NCBI GenBank assembly: GCA_017536625.1
Contig: JAFXGY010000014.1
Coordinates: 1 to 55,251, forward strand
Direction of reading: 5' to 3'
DNA: 55,251 nucleotides
Origin: Oscillospiraceae bacterium
GTDB lineage: Bacteria > Bacillota > Clostridia > Oscillospirales > Ruminococcaceae
Shown here: piece after piece, positions 9,900 to 18,637 of the stretch
Position numbering within the stretch: position 1 is the first letter of the stretch
Layout of the letters: each line of letters starts with the position of its first letter
Notes under the pieces: model-generated
The model's input: only the letters and a program-made list of their open reading frames with translations
The model's database searches: none
Told to the model about the DNA's origin: nothing
Made by a program: the position numbers and the translations under genes

Positions 9900-10745
9900 C
9901 TAAACACTTTGAATTAAACTTTGCTCATTTTCAACTATAATGTAAGAAAAATCAAAATCACTGATGTCTTTGTAAATTAAGGAACCAAAAGCCTTTTTTA
10001 TTAGCGGAGAAAATAATCTCAACAACCACACTGCCAACCCTGTTAGATAATCAAAATATATTTTTTTATTCATCGCTAACGCAATGTTTTTTGCAATATC
10101 CATGGTTGATATATAAAATCTATTCTGTGGAAAATATAGTCCCCAAACATTTTTATCTATGCACATTTTAATAAATGAAGATAGATTATCAACATAAATC
10201 ATACTTCTCTCATTTTTAATGTATGGAAAAAATGGGAGTTTTTTTACCATCTCCTTAATTTTATTAAAATTTCCTTTGCATCCTTTTCCATAAACCATCG
10301 GAGGCCTTAAAATACAGACTTTGAATTCTGTATTTTCAAGTTTTTTTATTTCCTTTTCAGCTTGGAGTTTTGATTTTCCGTAGTTGCTTTTGGGTTCAGG
10401 AATCGTTTCTTTTGTGATCACGCCCGCATTCATACCATAAACGCTCATCGAACTAATAAAAACAAATTGTTTTACCCCGTCCATTTTTGCTTTCTTTGCA
10501 ATTTCAACCGCCAAATCACGATTAATTTCATAGTAAAGCTTGACATTATCTTTAGTTTCTTTTTGATGAGCAATTCCAGCAACATGTAAAATGCTGTCAT
10601 ATCCTATAAAGCTTTTTTCTCTCCAGCTTTTTTCTGTCACATCCGTTATATCTATTGAATAGTCATTTGGGAAATATTCTTTTATGTATCGTTCAAACGA
10701 GGTTCCTATATAACTATTTGCACCAGTTATCATAATTTTTTTCAT
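9900..10745 (-). CDS. NAD-dependent epimerase/dehydratase (extended SDR)
   Basis: 281 residues of the extended short-chain dehydrogenase type. The Rossmann motif is TGANSYIGTSF at the N-terminus; SSMSVYG and the YxxxK catalytic pair in KSNYGKSKLQAEK follow, with RPPMVYGKG beyond. Such enzymes next to an initiating sugar transferase often make the nucleotide sugar it uses, for example a UDP-N-acetyl-quinovosamine or -fucosamine type sugar (family knowledge; the product here is inference). Its start overlaps the stop of the upstream sugar transferase by 4 bp (ATGA), so the two are translationally coupled. The gene is clearly more AT-rich than neighbouring housekeeping genes. Confidence 0.5.
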   Translation of the reverse strand: MKKIMITGANSYIGTSFERYIKEYFPNDYSIDITDVTEKSWREKSFIGYDSILHVAGIAHQKETKDNVKLYYEINRDLAVEIAKKAKMDGVKQFVFISSMSVYGMNAGVITKETIPEPKSNYGKSKLQAEKEIKKLENTEFKVCILRPPMVYGKGCKGNFNKIKEMVKKLPFFPYIKNERSMIYVDNLSSFIKMCIDKNVWGLYFPQNRFYISTMDIAKNIALAMNKKIYFDYLTGLAVWLLRLFSPLIKKAFGSLIYKDISDFDFSYIIVENEQSLIQSV

Positions 10746-11362
10746 TTATGCAAAAGATCCTTTTTATTTTCGATTTTTCCTGTTCCGCCTTCAACAACGC
10801 CTTCTGAAGAAAGGACGCTTTTTATTGTTCCAAAAAAGCACTTGCAATCAAAAGCAAAACTTATATTTTTAACATATTCCCCATCAAGTTTCGCTTTTAC
10901 CGGAATCTCAAGTTCATCTCTTCCGTTTATTTGTGCCCAACCGGTAAGACCCGGACGTATATCATTTGCTCTGTATTTATCCCTTTCCTCAATAAGATCA
11001 TATTGATTCCAAAGGGCTGGACGAGGACCAATTATACTCATATCACCTCTCAATATATTGAACAGTTGAGGTAATTCATCAATTGAAGATTTTCTGATAA
11101 ACTTCTGCCATTTACTAAGCATATCTTCTGCTTTGAATTGATGGGTTGGTGTATCTTTCGGAACCGTGACCGGCATTGAACGAAATTTATATATTTCAAA
11201 ATGCGTTTTATTTATACCGACCCTCTTCTGCTTGAAAAGAACGGGACCGGGTGAATCCATCTTTATGATCACTGCCACAACCAGCATCGGAATGGCAAGA
11301 AATATAAGACCCATAATAGAGAGGAGTATATCAATTAACCTTTTGAAAAATCGTTTATACAT
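10742..11362 (-). CDS. Undecaprenyl-phosphate sugar-1-phosphate transferase (initiating)
   Basis: 206 residues of the bacterial sugar transferase family (PF02397), short form with one N-terminal membrane segment (RLIDILLSIMGLIFLAIPMLVVAVII). Hallmarks are PGPVLFKQKRVGINKTHFEIYKFRSM and RKSSIDELPQLFNILRGDMSIIGPRP, the catalytic and phosphate-binding segments. It moves a sugar-1-phosphate from UDP-sugar onto undecaprenyl phosphate, the first step of polysaccharide repeat synthesis at the inner face of the membrane. It is the first gene of the cluster, behind a promoter at 11468-11496, and overlaps the epimerase gene by 4 bp. Confidence 0.5.
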   Translation of the reverse strand: MYKRFFKRLIDILLSIMGLIFLAIPMLVVAVIIKMDSPGPVLFKQKRVGINKTHFEIYKFRSMPVTVPKDTPTHQFKAEDMLSKWQKFIRKSSIDELPQLFNILRGDMSIIGPRPALWNQYDLIEERDKYRANDIRPGLTGWAQINGRDELEIPVKAKLDGEYVKNISFAFDCKCFFGTIKSVLSSEGVVEGGTGKIENKKDLLHK

Positions 11363-11413
11363 TTTCTACCTCTTAATAAATACTATTTCCGTTTTTTAGC
11401 GCACTTTTCCAAA

Positions 11414-11437
11414 TCAGCCTTATGATTAAAAGGCTGA
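11414..11437. other. Leader hairpin of polysaccharide operon
   Basis: TCAGCCTT and AAGGCTGA form an 8-bp stem with an 8-base loop between the promoter at 11468-11496 and the first gene. No T-run follows on the minus strand. It is a possible 5' UTR structure of unknown role. Confidence 0.5.
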
Positions 11438-11467
11438 CCGGGAAACAGACATACCTATACATATTTT

Positions 11468-11496
11468 ATTATAAAGGGAATCACATTAAATTACAA
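11468..11496 (-). promoter_or_regulatory. Promoter of polysaccharide cluster
   Basis: On the minus strand TTGTAA (11491-11496) is separated by 17 bp from TATAAT (11468-11473), about 100 bp before the initiating sugar transferase gene. The -10 is a perfect match to the sigma-A consensus and the -35 is 4 of 6. The leader contains the hairpin at 11414-11437. Confidence 0.5.
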
Positions 11497-11592
11497 GTAT
11501 GCAATTTGCATATCACGCCTTTTTTCCGTCTTTTGGCGAAAAATCAACAATTTTTTCTCAAAATATCCCAAAAGTGTCCGTGCTCAAAAAAA

Positions 11593-11629
11593 GGAAAAGC
11601 CCGTGCTCAAAATGAGCACGGGCTTTTCC
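11593..11629. terminator. Bidirectional terminator between oppF and polysaccharide cluster
   Basis: A perfect 17-bp stem (GGAAAAGCCCGTGCTCA and its complement) with a 3-base AAA loop. On the minus strand it ends the opp operon just after oppF. T-rich sequence on that side (TTTTTTTGAGC) supports termination. Confidence 0.5.
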
Positions 11630-11647
11630 CTTTGGATTATGGTGAAA

Positions 11648-12592
11648 TCAACGGTAGTTTTTCTCTGCTTTGGTCCAGATTTCAAACTCCTCTTCCGTTG
11701 CAAGAACCTTGTGGGTTCCCTCAACGGTGCGAAGTTCGCCGGCCATATAATCGATTCCGCTGGTGAAATAATCATAGTGCATGGATTTGCGCGCTCTTTC
11801 AACCGCGGGGTTCGGATGTGGGATTGCGGAAATAAGGCTTCTTGTATAAGGATGGACCGGGTTTTTGAAGATTTCTTCGGTGGTTCCGGTTTCAACAAGA
11901 TGTCCAAGATGAAGAACGCCGATTCTGTCGGAGATATATTTTACCATGGAAAGGTCGTGGGCGATGAAAAGATATGCCGCACCGGTTTCCTTCTGGATAT
12001 CGCGCATAAGGTTTACCACCTGCGCCTGAATGGAAACGTCCAGAGCGGAAATACATTCATCGGCGATGATGAGCTTCGGGTTCATAATAAGCGCCCTTGC
12101 AATTCCGACCCTTTGGCGCTGACCGCCGGAAAACTGATGAGGATAACGCTCTGCGTGTTCCGGGGCAAGACCAACTTTCGCAAGGATCCTTGCGATTTTT
12201 GCGTCCCTGTCGGCCTTATCAGTATAAAGATGGTGGATATCAAGTCCCTGGCCGATGATATCTGCAACCTTCTGTCGGGGGTTAAGGCAGGCCATGGGGT
12301 CCTGGAAAATCATCTGCATCTCGGTGCGGAGCTTCTTTTCGTCCGCGGCGCTCATTTTTCCGGTAATATCCACTCCGTCGAAAATGATTTTTCCGGCGGT
12401 GGGGTCATAAAGACGGATTATGGAACGGCCGATGGTGGTTTTTCCGGAACCGGATTCGCCAACCAGACCATAGGTTTCTCCGGGATAAATCTCGAAGGAA
12501 ACGTCATCAACCGCCTTTACGGTGAATCTTTTGCTGATGGGGAAATATTGCTTGAGGTTTTCTACTTTAAGAAGCGGAACTCTTTCTTCCAT
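11648..12592 (-). CDS. oppF: Peptide ABC transporter ATPase, OppF type
   Basis: 314-residue ATPase that powers oligopeptide/dipeptide uptake with OppBCD. Visible motifs are Walker A GESGSGKTT near residue 44, Q-loop MIFQDPMACLNPRQ, signature FSGGQRQRVGIARAL and the Walker B region LIIADECISALDVSIQ. The usual DEP is DEC here, a mild departure. The C-terminal HPYTRSLISAIPHPNP segment is typical of Opp/Dpp ATPases. It directly abuts oppD (no gap) and is the last gene of the operon, before the terminator at 11593-11629. Peptide preference cannot be read from the sequence. Confidence 0.5.
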   Translation of the reverse strand: MEERVPLLKVENLKQYFPISKRFTVKAVDDVSFEIYPGETYGLVGESGSGKTTIGRSIIRLYDPTAGKIIFDGVDITGKMSAADEKKLRTEMQMIFQDPMACLNPRQKVADIIGQGLDIHHLYTDKADRDAKIARILAKVGLAPEHAERYPHQFSGGQRQRVGIARALIMNPKLIIADECISALDVSIQAQVVNLMRDIQKETGAAYLFIAHDLSMVKYISDRIGVLHLGHLVETGTTEEIFKNPVHPYTRSLISAIPHPNPAVERARKSMHYDYFTSGIDYMAGELRTVEGTHKVLATEEEFEIWTKAEKNYR

Positions 12593-13669
12593 TTATTTCG
12601 CCTCCTTCAGCATGCGGTCGATTCTGACCCGAAGTTCCTTCGGCATTTCGACTTTCGGTGCGTTGTCGTCCAAAAGCCATGTTGCCGCGCAGTGAGTTTC
12701 GGAAACCCAGAACATCGGGGGCTCCGCAATTTCGTCGATTTTAAGCGCAAATTCGTTTCTCGGCGCAAAAGCATCGCCTTTGATGGTATGAAGAAGGTTC
12801 GGCGGGCTTCCCGGAATGGTATAAAGTCTTTCGTCGTGGGTTTCAAGATCCGGCAGGGCGGAAAGAAGTCCCCAGGTATAGGGGTGTTTCGGGTCGTAAT
12901 AAACCTCGTCAACTCTTCCCTTTTCAACAATTTTTCCCGCATACATGATATTTACAAAATCCGCAACCTTTGCAACAACGCCAAGGTCATGGGTGATGTA
13001 AATTACGGAAATGCCGAGCTTTTGCTGAACTTCCTTGATGAGTTCAAGGATTTTTGCCTGGATTGTAACGTCAAGGGCTGTGGTGGGTTCGTCACAGATC
13101 AGAAGATCCGGGTTGCAGGAAAGGGCAATTGCTATTACAACACGCTGGCGCATACCGCCGGAAAGCTGGTGCGGATAGTTCTTCATGCGTTTTTCCGGGT
13201 CGGTGATTCCGACCATGTCAAGAAGCTCCACAGCGCGCTTCCAGGCTTCCTTCTTCGGGGTTTTGAAATGCCAGATCATACCTTCCATAATCTGGTCACC
13301 AATGGTCATGGTGGGGTTAAGGGAGGTCATGGGGTCCTGGAAAACCATTGCAATGCGTTTGCCGTTTATGGTGCGGCGCATCTGTTTTTTGGAAAGGGTA
13401 AGAAGATCGATGGTTTCTTCCTCACCTTTATCGTTTTTGAAAGTGAAGAGAGCTTTGCCTGCTTCGACTTTGCCGTTGGTATCAAGAATACCGATGGCGG
13501 TTTTTACGGTTACGGATTTTCCGGAACCGGATTCGCCGACTATGGCTACTGTTTCGCCTCTTCTTACGGCGAAATCGACATTGCGCAGAGCATGAACTTT
13601 GCCTGCGGTGGTTGCGAAGGAAACGGACAGACCTTCGACTTTAAGGATAAAATCGCCTTTTTCGTTCAT
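12593..13669 (-). CDS. oppD: Peptide ABC transporter ATPase, OppD type
   Basis: 358-residue partner ATPase of OppF. It has Walker [13 protein letters not shown] near residue 45, [18 protein letters not shown], signature [15 protein letters not shown], Walker [14 protein letters not shown] and the D-loop/H-loop segment [10 protein letters not shown]. The oligopeptide-transporter C-terminal domain is present ([15 protein letters not shown], then IPGSPPNLL). Its Cys-poor C-terminus (CAATWLLDD) keeps only part of the iron-sulfur-type cysteines seen in some OppD proteins. It starts 15 bp after oppC on the same transcript. The opp gene order A-B-C-D-F is complete. Confidence 0.5.
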   Translation of the reverse strand: MNEKGDFILKVEGLSVSFATTAGKVHALRNVDFAVRRGETVAIVGESGSGKSVTVKTAIGILDTNGKVEAGKALFTFKNDKGEEETIDLLTLSKKQMRRTINGKRIAMVFQDPMTSLNPTMTIGDQIMEGMIWHFKTPKKEAWKRAVELLDMVGITDPEKRMKNYPHQLSGGMRQRVVIAIALSCNPDLLICDEPTTALDVTIQAKILELIKEVQQKLGISVIYITHDLGVVAKVADFVNIMYAGKIVEKGRVDEVYYDPKHPYTWGLLSALPDLETHDERLYTIPGSPPNLLHTIKGDAFAPRNEFALKIDEIAEPPMFWVSETHCAATWLLDDNAPKVEMPKELRVRIDRMLKEAK

Positions 13670-13684
13670 GAATCTGTCCCTCCT

Positions 13685-14731
13685 TTACATATCTTTCTGC
13701 TTCGGGTCAAGGGCATCGCGAAGACCGTCCGCAACAAGGTTGAAGCTGAGCATAAGGAACGCAAGAACAATCAGCGGAGAAAGAATCATATAAGGATGAG
13801 TGGTGAAGTTCTTGTACGCGTCGGAAATAAGGGTTCCGAGGGATGCCATCGGTGCCGGAATACCAAGTCCGACGAAGGCAAGGAATGCCTCGGTAAAAAT
13901 CGCATGAGGAATGGAGAACATGGTCTGGGTGATAATCTGGCCCACTATGTTCGGCATGATTTCCTTGAAGATAATGCGCAGAGGGCTCGCGCCAAGGGTC
14001 TTTGACGCAAGAACAAATTCCTGTTCCTTAAGTTTGAGCATCTGAGCACGGGCAATACGGCTCATGGGAATCCAGCCGGTGATCATAAGAGCAACGATAA
14101 TTGCACCAAGACCGGGGCTGAGCACAAGAATCATAAGGGTTACGATAACAAGGTTAGGAATACTGTTGAGAATTTCGGCGCAGCGCTGCATGATTGAATC
14201 AAGTCTTCCGCCGAAATAGCCGGAAATAAGTCCATAGGAAAGTCCGAAGAGAATGTCGATTATAACCGCGACAATGGCGATATAAAGGCTGATTCTTGTT
14301 CCTTCCCAAACACGGGTGAAGATATCTCTTCCGAGGGTATCGGAACCGAACCAGTAATAAACGTCATCAAGTCCTTTGGATTCATAGCCGTTCACTTCAA
14401 GTTCCACTTCGCCAAGGCGCATAGTCTCGCTTCCGTCAAAAATTCCAAGGTTTTCAAGTCTGGGAATCCTCGGAGCAAGGTTCTGCTGTTCGATAATCTG
14501 GCTTTCATAAGTATAAGGGGTCATTGCCGGACCGAACGCAGCGAAGAAAATGATTATCGCAATCATAATAAGGCCGAAAATCGCACCTTTATTGCGGAGG
14601 AATCGAACAAGCGCATCTTTCCAATAGTTCTGGGAAGCGAAGTTGCGGTCAACATGGGCGCTTGTATCGTTATGGGTAAGCTCGAAGGCATCTGCCGGAA
14701 GAGCGGAATAATCAAAATTTTCAGCTTTCAT
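13685..14731 (-). CDS. oppC: Peptide ABC transporter permease, OppC type
   Basis: 348-residue permease with an N-terminal cytoplasmic tail, a first membrane segment (GAIFGLIMIAIIIFFAAFGP), a roughly 100-residue extracytoplasmic stretch containing WFGSDTLGRDIFTRVWEGTRISL (conserved in OppC/DppC), then five more membrane segments. The EAA loop is KTLGASPLRIIFKEIMPN, which contacts the ATPases. The C-terminus LVADGLRDALDPKQK is typical of OppC. It overlaps the end of oppB by 11 bp, indicating coupled translation. Confidence 0.5.
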   Translation of the reverse strand: MKAENFDYSALPADAFELTHNDTSAHVDRNFASQNYWKDALVRFLRNKGAIFGLIMIAIIIFFAAFGPAMTPYTYESQIIEQQNLAPRIPRLENLGIFDGSETMRLGEVELEVNGYESKGLDDVYYWFGSDTLGRDIFTRVWEGTRISLYIAIVAVIIDILFGLSYGLISGYFGGRLDSIMQRCAEILNSIPNLVIVTLMILVLSPGLGAIIVALMITGWIPMSRIARAQMLKLKEQEFVLASKTLGASPLRIIFKEIMPNIVGQIITQTMFSIPHAIFTEAFLAFVGLGIPAPMASLGTLISDAYKNFTTHPYMILSPLIVLAFLMLSFNLVADGLRDALDPKQKDM

Positions 14732-15665
14732 GATTATCCTCCTTCGACAGACGAATTCTCGGGTCGATGATACCGTAAAGGATATCGACCACCAGCATTA
14801 TGCCGATATACATAAGGCTGTAAATGAAAGAAAGTGCAATGGTTACGTTATAGTCGTTCTGCTGAATGGAACGGACCATCAGTTCGCCGATACCGGGAAT
14901 GGAGAAAATCTTTTCGATAACGAGGGAACCGGTCATGGTGTTTACAATCAGCGGACCGAGAACGGTGATGATCGGAATAAGCGCATTTCTTAAGGCATGG
15001 CGGATGATAAGCTTCGGACCGCTGATGCCCTTGCTTTCCGCAAGAAGCATATAATCGCTGCGGAGAACTTCGAGCATTTCGGTTCGGGTAAATCTTGCGA
15101 TATTCGCCATGGAGAACATTGAAAGCGCAACGGTGGGAAGAACCGAGGAAATGAACGGGTTTTCGCCGTCATAAAGCAGCGGGAACCAGCCCATCTGATA
15201 ACCGAAAACATAAGAAAGAGCCAGCGCGAAAACATAGGAAGGAAGCGATACGCCGAGAACCGAGATGATGGTCGCGATGGTATCAAAAATCGTGTTATGC
15301 TTTAGCGCCGCAATAAGACCGAGAATAAGACCGATGGAAGCGCCGAGCAGAACTGCCTGTCCGCCAAGGCGTATCGATGTCGGAAGCCTTGTTTCCAAAA
15401 GCTGCGTTATGGGAACGTTCGACGCAATGTTATAAGAAACGCCGAAATCGCCCTTGATTATGCTGAAAATATATCTGAAATAGCGTACTAAAAACGGGTC
15501 ATCAAGGCCATATTTCTGTTCAAGAACCAGAATCTGCTCCTCAGAAAGCTTATCGTCGTTAAAAGGCGAACCGGGCATCAGATCGAGCATGAGGAACAGA
15601 AGAAACAACAGCACAAGAATTGCCACTACGGAGTACAGAACTCGCTTGAATATGTATTTCTTCAC
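14721..15665 (-). CDS. oppB: Peptide ABC transporter permease, OppB type
   Basis: 314-residue permease with six predicted membrane segments. The family start is visible as YIFKRVLYSVVAILVLLFLLFLMLDLMPGSPF, followed by LEQKYGLDDPFLVRYFRYI. The EAA loop is ESKGISGPKLIIRHALRNALIP, the ATPase-coupling helix. The C-terminus DILYGIIDPRIRLS is the standard OppB ending. It is separated from oppA by 100 bp that hold a hairpin (15697-15725), which likely lowers permease expression relative to the binding protein. Confidence 0.5.
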   Translation of the reverse strand: MKKYIFKRVLYSVVAILVLLFLLFLMLDLMPGSPFNDDKLSEEQILVLEQKYGLDDPFLVRYFRYIFSIIKGDFGVSYNIASNVPITQLLETRLPTSIRLGGQAVLLGASIGLILGLIAALKHNTIFDTIATIISVLGVSLPSYVFALALSYVFGYQMGWFPLLYDGENPFISSVLPTVALSMFSMANIARFTRTEMLEVLRSDYMLLAESKGISGPKLIIRHALRNALIPIITVLGPLIVNTMTGSLVIEKIFSIPGIGELMVRSIQQNDYNVTIALSFIYSLMYIGIMLVVDILYGIIDPRIRLSKEDNHES

Positions 15666-15696
15666 TGAGGATTACCCCTCCCTAATATAAAAGCAT

Positions 15697-15725
15697 ACAG
15701 TGGCCCGTTATTGACGGGCCACTGT
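15697..15725. terminator. Intercistronic hairpin between oppA and oppB
   Basis: A perfect 12-bp stem (ACAGTGGCCCGT and its complement) with a 5-base loop. On the minus strand it is followed by ATGCTTTTATATT, a weak T-tract, so it should be a leaky terminator or 3' stabiliser for oppA mRNA. This is a common way to make more binding protein than permease. Confidence 0.5.
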
Positions 15726-15765
15726 AAGGCCTTAAATCTTAAAGTTATTAAGCTTCGTTAAAATA

Positions 15766-17424
15766 TCAGCCGAAAGTTACGTTGTTATATACACGGTTAA
15801 GGCCGACTGCGTGGAATTCGATGCCGCTGACATCGGATTTTACGAGAGATGCGTTTGCATTCTGATATACAGGAAGGATAACTGCTTCATCAGCAATAAT
15901 CTGTTCTGCCTGTTTGATAAGATCCCAACGTCCTTCTGCATCAAGTGCATATTCAACGGTTTTGATCTTATTGAGGATTTCCATATATTCATCGGAATGC
16001 CAGTTGCCGTAGTTATGAGTATAACCGTCGGTCCAGAGATCCATATAGGTAAGCGGGTCAGCATAGTCAGGTCCCCATCTGCAAAGGCCGATGTCATAAT
16101 CGTGTGCTTTCATAAGGTCGGAACGCTGTTTTTTCGGATAAGGCTGAAGGGTAATGGTAAGGCCGGGAAGATTTTCCTGAACCTGCTGCTGGATGAATTC
16201 AGCAACGAGTTTGATGGATTCTTCATCATCGAAGATAAGGGTAAGTTCAACGGAATCTTCACCGATTTCAGCAAGGCCTTTTTCCCAAAGGGCTTTTGCT
16301 TCTTCAACATTATATTCGTTATAGGTGATGCCGGAGGATTCACGGTAATCAAGGCCATCGGGGCCGGTTGCAAGACCTACGGGAACACAGAAATCAGCGG
16401 GAATGGAGCCGTTTCTGAGGATGTTGTTGCAGATTGCTTCTTTATCGAAAGCCATACCGATTGCTTTGCGGATATTTACGTTTGCCATTGCGCCGCCTTT
16501 GGATACGTTAGGAGACATATACCAGAGGTAACCGGATTCGGTTGCAAGGAATTCGGAATCTGCCTTGAGGATATCTGCGAGTTCGGAAGAAAGAACGCAA
16601 ACGTCAAGTTCGTTGTTCTGATATGCGAGATATGCCTGCTGGGAATCAAGGATTACTTTATAAGTAAGGCCGGGAACTTCAATGTTTTCTGCGTTATAAT
16701 AATTTTCGTTCTTGACCATTTTGAATTCGGTTGCTGCGGGGGTATATTCGGTAAGAACGAAGGGACCGTTGGAAAGATAATATTCCGGAGCGGAACCATA
16801 GAGGTCGCCGCATTCTTCAACGAATGCTCTGTTCATGGGATAGAATACCGGGAAGAACATCAGGGTATCGAAGAATGCGCAGGGAACATCAAACTCAACT
16901 ACAAGGGTTTTGTCATCCTGTGCATAAACGCCGAGTTCAGATGCATCCATTTCGCCGGCATAAATTGCGGAAGCGTTTTTAATACCTGCGGTTTCGAAAA
17001 GGGAGGCATATTCTGCCGGAAGAGCCATTGCTCTCTGCCATGCATATACGAAGTCATCTGCGGTTACGGGGTCGCCGTTGGACCATTTTGCATCGCGGAG
17101 ATGGAAGGTCCAGGTCGTATCGGATTTTTCAAAGCTTTCTGCCATGCCGGGAATTGCTGCACCGGAAGCATCGCAAAGGAAAAGACCTTCGACCATGGTG
17201 CCGATTACTTCGAAGTCATCGCCTGCGGAAGTGAGATGCGGGTCGATGGAATCGATTGCTGCGGTTACGTGGACGTTGAGGATTCTTGCTGCAGCTTCCT
17301 CATCACCGCTTACGGGTGCATCGGGATTTTCAGGATCTTTTGCGGGTTCGTCATTTCCGCATGCTGCGAAACTGAAGACCATAACAAATGCAAGGATCAG
17401 AGCAAGGATTTTGTTGAGTTTCAT
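15766..17424 (-). CDS. oppA: Peptide-binding lipoprotein, OppA type
   Basis: 552-residue solute-binding protein (SBP_bac_5 family). The signal peptide ends in a lipobox: MKLNKILALILAFVMVFSFAAC, with Cys as the lipidated residue near position 22, so it is anchored on the outer face of the membrane. The mature start is an acidic linker. Family features are IDSIDPHLTS, WTFHLRDAKWSNGDPVTADDFVYAWQRA, NIRKAIGMAFDKE and a C-terminal RWGPDYADPLTYMDLW segment. It binds oligopeptides and passes them to OppBC. First gene of the operon; a consensus promoter lies at 17501-17529. Confidence 0.5.
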   Translation of the reverse strand: MKLNKILALILAFVMVFSFAACGNDEPAKDPENPDAPVSGDEEAAARILNVHVTAAIDSIDPHLTSAGDDFEVIGTMVEGLFLCDASGAAIPGMAESFEKSDTTWTFHLRDAKWSNGDPVTADDFVYAWQRAMALPAEYASLFETAGIKNASAIYAGEMDASELGVYAQDDKTLVVEFDVPCAFFDTLMFFPVFYPMNRAFVEECGDLYGSAPEYYLSNGPFVLTEYTPAATEFKMVKNENYYNAENIEVPGLTYKVILDSQQAYLAYQNNELDVCVLSSELADILKADSEFLATESGYLWYMSPNVSKGGAMANVNIRKAIGMAFDKEAICNNILRNGSIPADFCVPVGLATGPDGLDYRESSGITYNEYNVEEAKALWEKGLAEIGEDSVELTLIFDDEESIKLVAEFIQQQVQENLPGLTITLQPYPKKQRSDLMKAHDYDIGLCRWGPDYADPLTYMDLWTDGYTHNYGNWHSDEYMEILNKIKTVEYALDAEGRWDLIKQAEQIIADEAVILPVYQNANASLVKSDVSGIEFHAVGLNRVYNNVTFG

Positions 17425-17500
17425 GATTTCACCTCATTTAATAGTTGATTTCACCTTCAATGAAATTCTTTCAAATCAAAGTTTCATTGTGATAATCCGT

Positions 17501-17529
17501 ATATTACACCCATTTTATGCGGTTGTCAA
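17501..17529 (-). promoter_or_regulatory. Promoter of opp operon
   Basis: On the minus strand a perfect TTGACA (17524-17529), a 17-bp spacer and TAATAT (17501-17506) sit about 75 bp before the oppA start codon. The rest of the 496-bp gap (17425-17920) holds the murT-gatD terminator and AT-rich sequence in which I see no gene. Confidence 0.5.
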
Positions 17530-17847
17530 GTATAAAATACAAATTTTTATAAATTTTTTCATTTTTATCTGTTTTTCCAGTAAAAACAGATGTGCATTTA
17601 CGGTGTAATTTTACTTTATCATGCTAAAACATTTTGATTAAGTCAGCGTAAATTTTCAAAACCAGGCTCCTTTTTCGGTCAATTCTCCGTTTTTGCTTTT
17701 TTAATTTAATTTGTTAAATCAAATGTATAAAAATACCGCGTTATTGTATATTTATACAAACGCTGAAAATCGCCGCACCATTTTACAGCGCAAAAGTGAT
17801 TTTGCAGGAAATAATTTATTAACTTGCATATTTCGGTCATTTTGTTA

Positions 17848-17885
17848 AAAAAATACACCGCCTTTTGTGGAAAAAGACGGTGTTT
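17848..17885 (-). terminator. Terminator of murT-gatD transcript
   Basis: On the minus strand AACACCGTCTTTTT pairs with AAAAGGCGGTGT across a short loop and is followed by ATTTTTTT, a standard intrinsic terminator 35 bp after the gatD stop codon. Confidence 0.5.
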
Positions 17886-17920
17886 AAGAATTTTATTATG
17901 CTTTTTTGCCCAAAAAATCC

Positions 17921-18637
17921 TCAGGAAAGTTCTTCGATTATCATTTTTACGGCTTTTTCTTCAAGAGAAAAGTCCGTTTCGCGGTAATCTTCGCCCAAAA
18001 CGCAATGCAAAACTTCTCTCATCATAAGGGGATTGCGCACCAGCACCGGACCAAGGCACCAGGTTGCGAAAAGGTTTTTGTAATGGCAGCCTTCCCCTTC
18101 CCCAATGGAGCCTTTGCCTTCGTCCGCTTTGAGGACTTTGAAAAGGCGGTTTTTGTTCGGGGTATTGAATTTTACGCTTTCGCAGCGGTAATAGGTTCCG
18201 AACATTTTTTCCTCCGGGGCAAAATCCGGGGCAAGAACCGCATCGCTTACATAAAGGCTGTCAAATTCCTCCGCGGTGCAGTCAAAAAGGCCTATGCCCT
18301 CATAAGTTTTTCCGTCCAGCATGGAAAAGCTTTTTCCGAAAAGCATATTGGTGCTTCCTGTAACGACGAAGACCTTTCCGTTTTCTATGTTATTAATAAT
18401 ATTATCCTTATATTTAATAAAATGTTCGCTGAGGGCAGAAACGTTATGGGGCTTTCCGTGGGTCATAAAAACGATATCGTAACCGGAAACGTCGATATCG
18501 TCACCGACTCCGAGTTCGGTCGTTTCATATTCATATCCCATTTCGGCAATGCGTTTTTCGAAGGCGGTCACGTTTTTTCCGTCGCCGTTAAGGTCAAGAG
18601 CCTCACCATAGAGGTTGAGTATTTTTATCTTTCTCAT
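17921..18637 (-). CDS. gatD: GatD-like glutamine amidotransferase lacking catalytic Cys and His
   Basis: 238 residues, partner of MurT in lipid II isoglutaminyl synthase, which amidates D-Glu of the peptidoglycan stem. It aligns by eye with GatD along its length (NLYGEALDLNGD at the start, EGIGLFD in the middle, HYKNLFATW near the end). The active site is not conserved. The nucleophile loop, ICGGYQ in active GatD (Cys94 in S. aureus), reads VVTGSTNM here with Thr93 at the Cys site. The catalytic His of the LHGP motif (His189) is Leu195 (CLGP), and the NHGGRT segment is replaced. A glutaminase is therefore not expected. It overlaps murT by 4 bp. It may be a structural or ammonia-channel partner (inference). 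Confidence 0.5.
   Translation of the reverse strand: MRKIKILNLYGEALDLNGDGKNVTAFEKRIAEMGYEYETTELGVGDDIDVSGYDIVFMTHGKPHNVSALSEHFIKYKDNIINNIENGKVFVVTGSTNMLFGKSFSMLDGKTYEGIGLFDCTAEEFDSLYVSDAVLAPDFAPEEKMFGTYYRCESVKFNTPNKNRLFKVLKADEGKGSIGEGEGCHYKNLFATWCLGPVLVRNPLMMREVLHCVLGEDYRETDFSLEEKAVKMIIEELS

Noticed and set aside
11603-14005. Plus-strand open frame of 800 codons
   Set aside because: It lies antisense to oppF and oppD and part of oppC, whose motifs are complete. No ribosome site or domain is seen.
15811-17448. Plus-strand open frame of 545 codons
   Set aside because: Antisense to oppA, with composition of a shadow frame.
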